Of a DNA stretch of 64,000 bases, positions 27,578 through 36,333 are shown piece by piece; position 1 is the first letter of the stretch, and each line of letters opens with the position of its first letter. The notes under the pieces were generated by a model. It was not told the DNA's origin. It saw only the letters and a list, made by a program, of their open reading frames with translations, and searched no databases. The stretch is from Brucellaceae bacterium. Lineage in GTDB: Bacteria; Pseudomonadota; Alphaproteobacteria; Rhizobiales; Rhizobiaceae. The stretch lies in contig JACKJW010000002.1 in assembly GCA_020637755.1 (NCBI GenBank), forward strand, positions 62,001-126,000. The letters run 5' to 3'. The position numbers and the translations under genes were made by a program.

Positions 27578-27601
27578 ACCCGGCCAGAGTGGAGAACGCC
27601 A

Positions 27602-29122
27602 ATGCCTGCGGTGCAGGAGACGATCGAACAGGTCCGCACGCTGGATGTGGACCAGTACAAATACGGTTTCGAGACGCTGATCGAGATGGACAAGGCCCCG
27701 CCCGGCCTGTCGGAGGACATCATCCGTCTCATTTCCCACAAGAAAAACGAGCCGGACTGGATGCTGGACTGGCGCCTGGACGCCTACAAGCGCTGGCAGA
27801 CCATGGACGAGCCAACCTGGGCGCGCGTGCATTACCCGAAGATCGACTTCCAGGCGATCAGCTACTACGCCGCGCCCAAGGCGCAGAACGGCCCGAAATC
27901 GCTGGACGAAGTCGATCCGGAACTGCTCGCCACCTACGAAAAGCTCGGCATTCCGCTGAAGGAGCAGGAAATCCTGGCCGGTGTGCGCAAGCCCGGCGAG
28001 AAGAGCGAACTCGACGAGGTCGGCGACAATGTCTATGCCTCGGGCCGCGTCGCCGTGGACGCCGTGTTCGATTCCGTTTCGGTTGTCACCACCTTCAAGG
28101 ATGAGCTGGCCAAGGCCGGCGTGATCTTCTGCTCCATTTCGGAAGCCATGCGCGAGCATCCCGAACTGGTGAAGAAATATCTGGGCTCGGTCGTTCCCAA
28201 GACCGATAATTTCTACGCCACGCTCAACTCGGCCGTCTTCACCGACGGGTCCTTTGTCTATGTGCCGAAGGGTGTGCGATGCCCGATGGAGCTATCCACC
28301 TATTTCCGCATCAACGAAAAGAATACCGGCCAGTTCGAGCGCACGCTCATCATCGCCGATGAGGGCGCCTACGTTTCCTATCTGGAAGGTTGCACGGCAC
28401 CCCAGCGCGACGAGAACCAGCTCCACGCCGCCGTTGTCGAACTGATCGCCATGGACGACGCCGAGATCAAGTACTCCACCGTCCAGAACTGGTATCCGGG
28501 CGACAAGGACGGCAAGGGCGGCATCTACAATTTCGTCACTAAGCGCGGCGATTGCCGGGGCAAGAACGCCAAGATTTCCTGGACGCAGGTCGAGACTGGC
28601 TCCGCCATCACCTGGAAATACCCGTCCTGCATCCTGCGCGGCGACAATTCGCGCGGCGAGTTCTATTCCATCGCCGTGTCAAACGGGCACCAGCAGGTCG
28701 ATAGCGGCACCAAGATGCTGCATCTGGGCAAGAACACGTCGAGCCGCATCATCTCGAAGGGCATTTCGGCCGGCCACTCGCAAAACACCTATCGCGGACA
28801 GGTCTCGATCCACCGCAAGGCGGCCGATGCGCGCAACTTCACGCAATGCGACTCGCTGCTGATCGGCAATGACTGCGGCGCCCATACCGTGCCCTATATC
28901 GAGGCGAAGAACGCCTCCGCCCAGCTGGAGCACGAAGCGACGACCTCGAAGATTTCCGAGGACCAGTTGTTCTACGTCATGCAGCGCGGCATTCCGGAAG
29001 AGGAGGCCATCGCGCTCATCGTCAATGGCTTCGTGAAGGAAGTCATCCAGGAACTGCCGATGGAATTCGCTGTCGAGGCCCAGAAGCTGATCGGCATCTC
29101 TCTCGAAGGGAGTGTGGGCTGA
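27602..29122 (+). CDS. sufB: Fe-S cluster scaffold subunit SufB
   Basis: Core scaffold of the SufBC2D complex, on which [4Fe-4S] clusters form in the cytoplasm. 506 residues, normal length. SufB signatures include [21 protein letters not shown], the [11 protein letters not shown] segment and the beta-helix core ending [16 protein letters not shown]. The likely cluster-ligand Cys is in [17 protein letters not shown], as in E. coli SufB Cys405. ATG 27602 has GGAG upstream. Its stop overlaps the start of a small membrane protein by one base. Confidence 0.97.
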   Translation: MPAVQETIEQVRTLDVDQYKYGFETLIEMDKAPPGLSEDIIRLISHKKNEPDWMLDWRLDAYKRWQTMDEPTWARVHYPKIDFQAISYYAAPKAQNGPKSLDEVDPELLATYEKLGIPLKEQEILAGVRKPGEKSELDEVGDNVYASGRVAVDAVFDSVSVVTTFKDELAKAGVIFCSISEAMREHPELVKKYLGSVVPKTDNFYATLNSAVFTDGSFVYVPKGVRCPMELSTYFRINEKNTGQFERTLIIADEGAYVSYLEGCTAPQRDENQLHAAVVELIAMDDAEIKYSTVQNWYPGDKDGKGGIYNFVTKRGDCRGKNAKISWTQVETGSAITWKYPSCILRGDNSRGEFYSIAVSNGHQQVDSGTKMLHLGKNTSSRIISKGISAGHSQNTYRGQVSIHRKAADARNFTQCDSLLIGNDCGAHTVPYIEAKNASAQLEHEATTSKISEDQLFYVMQRGIPEEEAIALIVNGFVKEVIQELPMEFAVEAQKLIGISLEGSVG

Positions 29123-29283
29123 TGGATCCCGTGACGACGCTTTTCTATGCCTCCATCTGTGGCGTTCTTGCCGCGGTATCCCCCAATTTCGGTGCGCGAT
29201 ATGCGCGCTTTCTGGCCGGTGTGGTTGTCGGCGCGGTTTCGGCGATGATCCTGCCGGTGCTGCGCGTCGCCCTCGGACTCTGA
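29122..29283 (+). CDS. 53-residue hydrophobic protein between sufB and sufC
   Basis: ATG 29122 overlaps the sufB TGA (TGATG), indicating translational coupling; its stop is 16 bases before sufC. The peptide starts [20 protein letters not shown] and ends VRVALGL-like with two hydrophobic stretches (FYASICGVLAAVS and FLAGVVVGAVSAMILPVL) around a NFGARYAR loop, so it is probably a two-span membrane protein with one Cys. Codon use is like the neighbours. I do not recognise a family. A membrane partner for the otherwise soluble SUF machinery is one reading; a chance ORF is less likely given the tight packing. Confidence 0.72.
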   Translation: MDPVTTLFYASICGVLAAVSPNFGARYARFLAGVVVGAVSAMILPVLRVALGL

Positions 29284-29299
29284 CAAAACGGAAACGACC

Positions 29300-30055
29300 A
29301 TGCTTGAAATCCGCAACCTGCACGCCCGCATCGCCGAGGACGGCACTGAAATCATCCGCGGCCTCGACCTGACCGTGAAATCGGGCGAAGTGGCCGCCAT
29401 CATGGGCCCGAACGGCTCCGGAAAGTCCACGCTCTCCTATGTGATCGCGGGCCGCGAGGACTATGAAGTCACCGAGGGCGACATCCTGTGGAACGGCGAA
29501 AGCATCCTGGAGATGGACCCGGCCGAGCGCGCCGCGGCAGGCGTCTTCCTCGCCTTCCAGTACCCGATGGAAATTCCCGGCGTCGCCACCATGGAATTCC
29601 TCAAGGTGGCGCTCAACGCCCAGCGCAAGGCGCGGGGCGAGGAGCCGCTGAAGATCCCGGACCTCATGCGCAAGGTGAAGGAAGCCGCCGGTTCGCTGGA
29701 AATGGATTTCGCCATGCTCAAGCGCCCGCTCAATGTCGGCTTTTCCGGCGGCGAGAAGAAGCGCGCCGAAATCCTCCAGATGAAGCTGCTGGAGCCGAAG
29801 CTCTGCGTGCTGGATGAGACCGACTCCGGCCTCGATATCGACGCGCTGAAGATCGTCTCCGACGGCGTCAACGCGCTGCGTTCGCCGGAGCGCGCCTTCC
29901 TCGTCATCACCCATTACCAGCGCCTGCTCGACCATATCAGGCCGGACTCCGTGCACGTGCTCTACAAGGGCCGCATCATCAAGTCCGGGGGGCCGGAACT
30001 GGCGCTGCACCTGGAAGAAAACGGCTATGCCGATGTCATCGGCGAAGCGGCCTGA
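29300..30055 (+). CDS. sufC: Fe-S assembly ATPase SufC
   Basis: ABC-type ATPase of SufBC2D that drives conformational change for cluster assembly. 251 residues with Walker A GPNGSGKST, ABC signature FSGGEKKRAE, Walker B LCVLDETDSGLD and switch His in VITHYQRLL. It is soluble, with no membrane domain. It is 16 bases after the small membrane ORF and 11 before sufD. Confidence 0.97.
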   Translation: MLEIRNLHARIAEDGTEIIRGLDLTVKSGEVAAIMGPNGSGKSTLSYVIAGREDYEVTEGDILWNGESILEMDPAERAAAGVFLAFQYPMEIPGVATMEFLKVALNAQRKARGEEPLKIPDLMRKVKEAAGSLEMDFAMLKRPLNVGFSGGEKKRAEILQMKLLEPKLCVLDETDSGLDIDALKIVSDGVNALRSPERAFLVITHYQRLLDHIRPDSVHVLYKGRIIKSGGPELALHLEENGYADVIGEAA

Positions 30056-30066
30056 GGGGAGGCGAC

Positions 30067-31338
30067 ATGACCATTCATGACGCGCCGAAAAGGACGGCCG
30101 CGGAAGATGCACTTGCCACCGCCTATGGCGAACGCTTCTCGCGCCTGCCCGGCAATCCCGATGTAGCCCATGCCCGCGACATCGCCTTCGATGCGCTCAA
30201 GCAGGCGGGCCTGCCGACGCGCCGCGTGGAGGCCTGGCACTACACCGACCTGCGCCGCCTGCTCTCCGCCGTGCCGCCGTACAGGCCGGAACCGGATGTG
30301 CGTCCGGTTCAGGTGCTGCTGGAAGACAGTGCCGTGGCGATCCTCGCCAATGGCCGTGCGCTTCAGGCCGACGACAACATCGAGGGTGTCACCTTCACGC
30401 CTGTCGCCGACCTGTTGGCCGATGGGCGTATCGCCCCGGCGCTTGTGGCTTCGGGCGCTGATGACACGGTCGGCGCCATCAACGCTGCCTTCGTGTCCGA
30501 TGGCTGGTCCATGGAAATCGAGGCCGGTGCCGAGATCGACGTGCCGCTGGAACTCCAGAACGTTCACGCCGGCGGGCAGGTCCATGCCCGTTTTCCGGTG
30601 CGGGTGCGCGCAGGCGCCAAGGCCACAATCATCGAGCGCCAGACCGGTGATGGCGAAGCGCTTGTCTCGTCCGTCGCCAATCTCGTGCTGGAAGAGGGTG
30701 CCGAGATCACCTGGGTTCTGGTCCAGGAGCAGCCGCGCGACGTCACCCATATGGGCCGCATCGCTGCCGAACTCGGGCCGAATGCGAAGCTCACTGTCTT
30801 CATCATGAATGCCGGTGGCAAGCTGGTGCGTCAGGAAGTCGTCGTTGGCGTCAAGGGCGAGGGAGCCGAATTCCGCCTGCGCGCTGTCAACCTGCTTGGC
30901 GGTGACACCCACACCGACCTCACCATGGTGCTGGACCATATGGTTCCCGCCACCACCTCCACCGAGATCGTGCGCAATGTCGTGACCGGAAAGGCCAGCG
31001 GCGCCTTTCAGGGCCAGATCCGGGTGCACCAGATCGCCCAGAAGACCGACGCGCGCATGGCCTGCAATACGCTGCTGCTGTCGGACGAGGCAGACTTTTC
31101 CGCCAAGCCGGAACTGGAAATCTTTGCCGACGACGTGGCCTGCGGTCACGGCGCAACGGTGACGGAAATCGATCGCGCCCACCTGTTCTACCTGATGGCG
31201 CGCGGCATTCCCGAAAGCGAAGCGCGCCGCCTTCTGGTCAAGGCCTTCCTGGCCGAGGTGATCGAGGAACTGGAAGACGAGGCGCTGGTCGCGGCGCTCG
31301 AAGACCGGCTGGAAGGCTGGTTCGCGGCGGAAGGGTGA
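30067..31338 (+). CDS. sufD: Fe-S assembly protein SufD
   Basis: Paralogue of SufB and partner in SufBC2D, implicated in iron entry. 423 residues: helical N-terminal domain (RLPGNPDVAHARDIAFDALKQAGLPTRR region with RRVEAWHYTDL), beta-helix core, and C-terminal helix domain LFYLMARGIPESEARRLL. The conserved late segment has EIFADDVACGHGATVTEID with the Cys and His expected at the SufB-SufD interface. The stop shares a base with the sufS ATG at 31338. Confidence 0.95.
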   Translation: MTIHDAPKRTAAEDALATAYGERFSRLPGNPDVAHARDIAFDALKQAGLPTRRVEAWHYTDLRRLLSAVPPYRPEPDVRPVQVLLEDSAVAILANGRALQADDNIEGVTFTPVADLLADGRIAPALVASGADDTVGAINAAFVSDGWSMEIEAGAEIDVPLELQNVHAGGQVHARFPVRVRAGAKATIIERQTGDGEALVSSVANLVLEEGAEITWVLVQEQPRDVTHMGRIAAELGPNAKLTVFIMNAGGKLVRQEVVVGVKGEGAEFRLRAVNLLGGDTHTDLTMVLDHMVPATTSTEIVRNVVTGKASGAFQGQIRVHQIAQKTDARMACNTLLLSDEADFSAKPELEIFADDVACGHGATVTEIDRAHLFYLMARGIPESEARRLLVKAFLAEVIEELEDEALVAALEDRLEGWFAAEG

Positions 31339-32564
31339 TGCCCATGGCCTATGATGTCGAAGCGGTCCGCCGCGATTTTCCCATCCTGTCGCGTCAAGTG
31401 CACGGCAAGCCGCTCGTCTATCTGGACAATGGCGCCTCGGCCCAGAAGCCCCAGGCGGTGATCGACGCGGTCACGCATGCCTATTCAAACGAATATGCCA
31501 ACGTGCATCGCGGCCTGCATTTCCTGTCCAATGCCGCGACCGACGCCTATGAAGCGGCGCGTGAAAAGGCGCGCGCCTTCCTCAATGCCGGATCCGTGGA
31601 CGAGATCATCTTCACCAAGTCGGCAACCGAAGCCATCAACACGGTCGCCTACGGTCATGCGCTGGCCAGGCTTGGCGAGGGCGACGAAATCGTTCTCACC
31701 ATCATGGAACACCATTCCAACATCGTGCCCTGGCATTTCGTGCGCGAACGCAATGGCGCGAAACTGGTCTGGGTGCCGGTGAAGGAGGATGGCTCCTTCG
31801 ATATCGCCGAATTCGAGGCCAGCCTGACCGGGAAGACGAAACTCGTCGCGGTCACCCACATGTCCAACGTGCTCGGCACGGTGACGCCGGTGAAGGAAAT
31901 CTGCCGCATCGCGCATGAGCGTGGCATCCCGGTACTGGTCGACGGCTCGCAGGGCGCCGTGCATCTCAATGTCGATGTGCGCGACATCGATTGCGACTGG
32001 TATGTGCTGACCGGCCACAAGGTCTATGGCCCATCGGGCATCGGCGTGCTCTACGGCAAGAAGGCGCGGCTCGAAACCATGCGCCCCTTCATGGGCGGAG
32101 GCGAGATGATCGAGGAGGTGACCGAGGAGCGCGTCACCTACAATCACCCGCCGCACCGCTTCGAGGCCGGAACCCCGCCCATCGTGCAGGCTATCGGCCT
32201 TGGCGCTGCGCTCGATTACATGCAGGCGCTCGGGCGCGACGCCATCGCGGAGCACGAGGCGGCGCTCGCGGCCTATGCCCATGAGCAACTGTCAAAAATC
32301 AATTCGCTGCGTATCTTCGGCACGGCCCCGGGCAAGGGCGCCATCATCTCCTTCGAGCTGGAGGGCATCCACGCCCATGATGTCTCGATGGTGATCGATC
32401 GCTCCGGCGTGGCGGTGCGTGCCGGCACCCATTGCGCCCAGCCGCTGCTGAAGCGCTTCGGCGTGACATCGACGTGCCGTGCCTCCTTCGGGCTCTATAA
32501 CACATTCGCCGAGGTTGACGCCCTGGCCGAAGCGCTGGAAAAGGCGCGCAAGTTTTTCGGATGA
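31338..32564 (+). CDS. sufS: Cysteine desulfurase SufS
   Basis: Group II desulfurase supplying persulfide sulfur to SufBCD, normally through SufE or SufU. About 408 residues. PLP lysine in TGHKVYGPSG, His in EHHSN, persulfide Cys in RASFG-preceding TSTCRASFGL, and RAGTHCAQPLL in the C-terminal region. The start is ambiguous: GTG 31335, ATG 31338 (overlapping the sufD stop) or ATG 31344; I use 31338. No sufE or sufU is visible in the window, so the sulfur acceptor is encoded elsewhere or bypassed. Confidence 0.95.
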   Translation: MPMAYDVEAVRRDFPILSRQVHGKPLVYLDNGASAQKPQAVIDAVTHAYSNEYANVHRGLHFLSNAATDAYEAAREKARAFLNAGSVDEIIFTKSATEAINTVAYGHALARLGEGDEIVLTIMEHHSNIVPWHFVRERNGAKLVWVPVKEDGSFDIAEFEASLTGKTKLVAVTHMSNVLGTVTPVKEICRIAHERGIPVLVDGSQGAVHLNVDVRDIDCDWYVLTGHKVYGPSGIGVLYGKKARLETMRPFMGGGEMIEEVTEERVTYNHPPHRFEAGTPPIVQAIGLGAALDYMQALGRDAIAEHEAALAAYAHEQLSKINSLRIFGTAPGKGAIISFELEGIHAHDVSMVIDRSGVAVRAGTHCAQPLLKRFGVTSTCRASFGLYNTFAEVDALAEALEKARKFFG

Positions 32565-32956
32565 CGATCATGAGCGACAACGACACCACAACGCCGGAAA
32601 ACGGCCCCGATGACGGTCTGCACGCTTCCTCCGCGATCCCGCAGGAAGAGATTGTCCGCCTGACCGACGACATCATCTCGGCCCTGAAAACCGTCTACGA
32701 TCCGGAAATTCCGGCCGACATCTACGAACTCGGCCTGATCTACCGGATCGACATCGAAGACGACCGCTCGGTGAAGATCGACATGACGCTGACCGCGCCG
32801 GGCTGTCCGGTGGCGGGCGAAATGCCGGGCTGGGTGCAAAATGCCGTTGCCGCCGTCGAGGGCATTTCCCACGTGGACGTGAACATGACCTTCGATCCGC
32901 CCTGGACGCCCGACCGCATGTCGGAAGAGGCGCAGGTCGCCGTCGGCTGGTACTGA
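32561..32956 (+). CDS. sufT: SUF system maturation protein SufT (DUF59/MIP18)
   Basis: Cytoplasmic DUF59 protein that helps in Fe-S maturation, 131 residues. Family signatures are VYDPEIPADIYELGLIYRI and the conserved TLTAPGCPVAGEMPGWVQ with the Cys. The N-terminal 30 residues are acidic and low complexity. The ATG at 32561 overlaps the sufS stop by four bases (ATGA). The gene is directly abutted by the TauE-like permease. Confidence 0.93.
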   Translation: MTIMSDNDTTTPENGPDDGLHASSAIPQEEIVRLTDDIISALKTVYDPEIPADIYELGLIYRIDIEDDRSVKIDMTLTAPGCPVAGEMPGWVQNAVAAVEGISHVDVNMTFDPPWTPDRMSEEAQVAVGWY

Positions 32957-33697
32957 TTGGGCCTCTTCCCGCTTTTCGGGCTCGAAGCCTGGCAATGGAC
33001 GCTGGCTGGTCTTATCGTTGCCTTTGCCACCATCGTGCAGTTTCGCATGGGTGTCGGCTTCGGCCTGACCTCGGCGCCGTTGCTGGCGCTGTTTGCGCCC
33101 GAGCTGGTGCCGGTTCCCGTCATCATCCTGACGCTCTTCACCGCCACCTGGGCGATGATCCGGACATGGGCGGACGTCAATTGGGGCGAGGTGGCCTGGT
33201 CGCTTGCCGGACGCCTCACCGGCGCGCTGGCCGGCCTGGCCGTGCTGACCGCCATCACCGGCCAGAAGCAGTTCTTCCTCGTTTTCGGCGCCTTCATCGC
33301 ACTGGCCGTCATCATGTCGGCCGCCGGTCTGCGGTTCCGCTTCTCGCGCCCGCTCCTCTATGTGATGGGCACGATTTCCGGCCTCTCGGCTTCGATCACC
33401 TCGGTCGGCGGGCCGCCCATGGCGATCGCCTACCAGGATCAGCCGCCCGCCCGGGCCCGGCCTGACATGTCAGCCTATTTCGGGCTGGGATGCGTGGTCC
33501 TTGTTGTTGTTCTGGGAGCCGGAGGGCACATCCGCGCAGCCGATCTCTGGCGCACGGCCGTTCTCGTACCGGCATTCCTCGCCGGGTTGGCCGCATCGCC
33601 GCTTTTCACCGGCCTGCTCGATCGCAATTTCCGCAACGTGCTGCTGGGTATTTCCGCGGCCGCCGCTGCCATGCTCATCTGGCGCGGGCTGGCTTGA
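32957..33697 (+). CDS. TauE/SafE-family permease in the suf operon
   Basis: Polytopic membrane protein of the TauE/SafE family (sulfite, sulfoacetate or other anion exporters), 246 residues, roughly eight hydrophobic segments beginning WQWTLAGLIVAFATIVQF. Family-typical glycine-rich stretches are MGVGFGLTSAP and GLSASITSVGGPPMA. The only reasonable start is the TTG at 32957, immediately after the sufT TGA (TGATTG). It occupies the place where sufA ends the operon in related genomes as I recall them. A sulfur-related transport role fits the location but is inference. Confidence 0.85.
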   Translation: MGLFPLFGLEAWQWTLAGLIVAFATIVQFRMGVGFGLTSAPLLALFAPELVPVPVIILTLFTATWAMIRTWADVNWGEVAWSLAGRLTGALAGLAVLTAITGQKQFFLVFGAFIALAVIMSAAGLRFRFSRPLLYVMGTISGLSASITSVGGPPMAIAYQDQPPARARPDMSAYFGLGCVVLVVVLGAGGHIRAADLWRTAVLVPAFLAGLAASPLFTGLLDRNFRNVLLGISAAAAAMLIWRGLA

Positions 33698-33911
33698 ACT
33701 GCTCTACGGTGGGACAGGCACGGCTCTGCGCCACGAAGAAGGCCTGTCCTGTCGTTGAACCGTTCAAGGGCAAACGCCCCGGTTGGCGCCATTCCTTGCG
33801 CCTTTCTGCGCGCAATGCCAAAAGGCGGCAGCAGTTTGCGGCTGCCTGTGCGGCGGCTTTCAAGTATCGAAGAAGCGTTCGCACGGGCATTCAAAGGGTT
33901 GGAAGGGCGCC

Positions 33912-35165
33912 ATGAGCCAGTTTGCAGCAAGGATTTCCGAGGCCGCCGCCGCGTTGCGCGGCTTTTTCCCGGAGACGCCGTTGCAGCGCAACGACTACCT
34001 GTCGCGCAAATACGCGGCCGACATCTGGCTGAAGCGCGAAGACCTGACACCGGTGCGCTCCTACAAGCTGCGCGGCGCATTCAACTTCCTGCGCAAGGCG
34101 GTTGCCAGGGGCGGAGACCAGGTCTTCGTCTGCGCCTCGGCTGGAAACCACGCCCAGGGCTTTGCCTATACCTGCCGCCATTTCGGGCGCCGTGGCGTCG
34201 TCTTCATGCCGGTGACGACACCGCAGCAGAAAATTGACAAGACCCGCGCCTTTGGCGGCCGTTACATCGAAATCCGCCTTGTGGGCGACATTTTCGACGA
34301 GTGCTACCGTGCCGCCATCGCCTTTGCCAAGGAAGAGGGCGGGCAACTGGTGCCGCCCTTCGACCATCGCGACATCATCGAGGGTCAGGCGACCGTGGCG
34401 CTTGAAATGCTGGCGCAGCTGCCGGAAGGTGTGACGCCGGACATGGTGCTTCTGCCGGTCGGCGGCGGCGGCCTGTCCGCCGGCGTCACCCAATTCCTCG
34501 CCGATGGCGGCATCACGCCGCGCTATGTGTTTTGCGAACCCGCCGGGGCACCGAGCCTGAAACGCTCGCTGGAGGCCGGCCGCCGCATCCGTCTCGAAGC
34601 CGTCGACAATTTCGTCGATGGTGCAGCAGTCGCCGAGATCGGCAAGGAGAATTTCCGCCTGCTTTCGCACTTTTCTGCTGGTGACGTGGTGCAGGTGCCC
34701 GAAAACCGGCTCTGCGCCACCATCCTCGACATGCTGAACATCGAAGGCATCGTGCTGGAACCAGCCGGTGCGCTGGCTGTTGACGTGCTGAAGGACCTGC
34801 CGCGCGAGACGATCAAGGGCAAGACGATCATCGCGGTCACGTCGGGTGGCAATTTCGATTTCGAGCGCCTGCCGGATGTGAAGGAGCGGGCGCTGCGCTA
34901 CGAGGGGCTGAAGAAATATTTCATCTTCCGCTTCCCCCAGCGCCCCGGCGCCCTGCGTGATTTCCTGGAGCTGCTCGGCCCGGAGGACGACATCGTACGC
35001 TTTGAATATCTGAAGAAATCGGCGCGCAACTTCGGCGCGGTCGTCATCGGCATCGAAACGAAGAACCCGCGCAACTTCTCTGTCCTGAAAAAGAAGTTCG
35101 ACCGCGAAGGCTGGGGCTATCAGGACATCACCGAGAACGACATTCTCGCCAATCTGATTATATGA
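33912..35165 (+). CDS. ilvA: Threonine ammonia-lyase
   Basis: PLP enzyme that converts threonine to 2-oxobutanoate, first step to isoleucine. 417 residues from ATG 33912 (GGAAGGG upstream), though the frame is open from 33783. The PLP lysine is in SYKLRGAFN, the phosphate loop in VGGGGLSAG, and the product of the ASAGNHAQGFAY segment is family-typical. A C-terminal ACT-like domain from about residue 330 (FIFRFPQRPGALRDFL) suggests allosteric control by isoleucine, of the one-domain short type. It ends 16 bases before an alpha/beta hydrolase. Confidence 0.95.
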   Translation: MSQFAARISEAAAALRGFFPETPLQRNDYLSRKYAADIWLKREDLTPVRSYKLRGAFNFLRKAVARGGDQVFVCASAGNHAQGFAYTCRHFGRRGVVFMPVTTPQQKIDKTRAFGGRYIEIRLVGDIFDECYRAAIAFAKEEGGQLVPPFDHRDIIEGQATVALEMLAQLPEGVTPDMVLLPVGGGGLSAGVTQFLADGGITPRYVFCEPAGAPSLKRSLEAGRRIRLEAVDNFVDGAAVAEIGKENFRLLSHFSAGDVVQVPENRLCATILDMLNIEGIVLEPAGALAVDVLKDLPRETIKGKTIIAVTSGGNFDFERLPDVKERALRYEGLKKYFIFRFPQRPGALRDFLELLGPEDDIVRFEYLKKSARNFGAVVIGIETKNPRNFSVLKKKFDREGWGYQDITENDILANLII

Positions 35166-35181
35166 CCGCGGGAAAAACGCC

Positions 35182-36201
35182 GTGCTGAAGAAGGCTTTCA
35201 TTGCGCTGGCATCGGCCGGCATCATCTATGTCCTGATCGCGCTGGCACTCGTCGTCAGCCAGTCGCCTGGCGATGCGACGCTGGATGATACCGGTGGCGA
35301 AAAAGCACCGATCTCATTCGCGGAAGCGGTCAGTGCGGATTACTCAACCCTTCCCGAACCGCTGAAATTCAAGGCGCGTGATGGTGCGGACCTGCACTAC
35401 CGCCGCTGGGACGCGTCGGCTGCGACGGATCGCATTCTCATCCTCGTGCACGGTTCGGCGTGGAATTCGATGCAATGGCATCCGCTGGCAAGCTGGATCG
35501 CCGGGCAGGGGCTGGCCACGGTCATCGCCCCCGACATGCGCGGCCACGGTTTGAACGAGGGCGTGCGTGGCGACGTTGCCTATGCCGGCCAGATGGAAGA
35601 CGACATCGCCGACCTGATCTACGTCTTGAAGCAGGATCACCGGACGGCACGGGTCATCCTAGGTGGCCATTCCTCCGGTGGTGGTTTCGTCATACGTTTT
35701 GCCGGTGGCAAGAACGCCGGTGCGGTGAATGGCTACATCACGCTTGCGCCCTTCCTGAAATACAATGCGCCGACGACGAAGCCCAATTCCGGCGGCTGGG
35801 CACAGGTCGCCACACGCCGCGTCATCGGGCTCACAATGCTGAACAGCCTCCGCATCAAGGGTTTGAACCATCTTCCGGTCATCAGCTTCGCCATGCCGCG
35901 TTCGGTGCTGGAGGGTCGTTTTGGCCATCTGGCGACCACGACCTATTCGTTCCGGCTGATCGCAGGCTTTTCGCCGCGCTCCGATTACGAAAAGGATCTC
36001 GCCGCCATCAAGGATCCGTTGCTGGTCGTCGCCGGTGATGCCGACGAGGCGTTCCGTGCCGAACTCTACGAACCGGTGATTTCCGCACAGACCAAAACGG
36101 GCACCTACGCCGTGTTGCCGGGTGTGAGTCACATTGGCGTGGTGACGGGGCAGGATGTGCGCCCGGTAATTGCCGGTTGGCTAAGGGCGAATTTCCCCTG
36201 A
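35182..36201 (+). CDS. Membrane-anchored alpha/beta hydrolase
   Basis: 339-residue serine hydrolase resembling monoacylglycerol lipase-like S33 proteins. A GTG start at 35182 is followed by a signal anchor (AFIALASAGIIYVLIALALVV). Motifs: oxyanion LVHGSAWNSMQWH, DMRGHGLNEG, nucleophile GGHSSGGGF, acid in AGDADEAF and His in GVSHIGVV. It should face the periplasm. It follows ilvA by 16 bases, probably cotranscribed, but no link to isoleucine metabolism is evident. Confidence 0.84.
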   Translation: MLKKAFIALASAGIIYVLIALALVVSQSPGDATLDDTGGEKAPISFAEAVSADYSTLPEPLKFKARDGADLHYRRWDASAATDRILILVHGSAWNSMQWHPLASWIAGQGLATVIAPDMRGHGLNEGVRGDVAYAGQMEDDIADLIYVLKQDHRTARVILGGHSSGGGFVIRFAGGKNAGAVNGYITLAPFLKYNAPTTKPNSGGWAQVATRRVIGLTMLNSLRIKGLNHLPVISFAMPRSVLEGRFGHLATTTYSFRLIAGFSPRSDYEKDLAAIKDPLLVVAGDADEAFRAELYEPVISAQTKTGTYAVLPGVSHIGVVTGQDVRPVIAGWLRANFP

Positions 36202-36333
36202 GCGAAATGCAAGGGACAGTTGAGGAAATTCAGCCTGTGCCCGCCTTGCGGCGCGCCAAAAATTCGTGACAGTCGGCCCGGCAGGGAGAACCGCTGCCGC
36301 GAGGCGCAGCTGGCCAGTTGAGGGAGGATGCCG

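Noticed and set aside
28679..30112. 477-codon open frame antisense to sufB and sufC
   Set aside because: Shadow of conserved suf genes.
33712..33749. Stem GGACAGGC/GCCTGTCC downstream of the TauE gene as terminator
   Set aside because: The loop is 22 bases and no T-tract follows.
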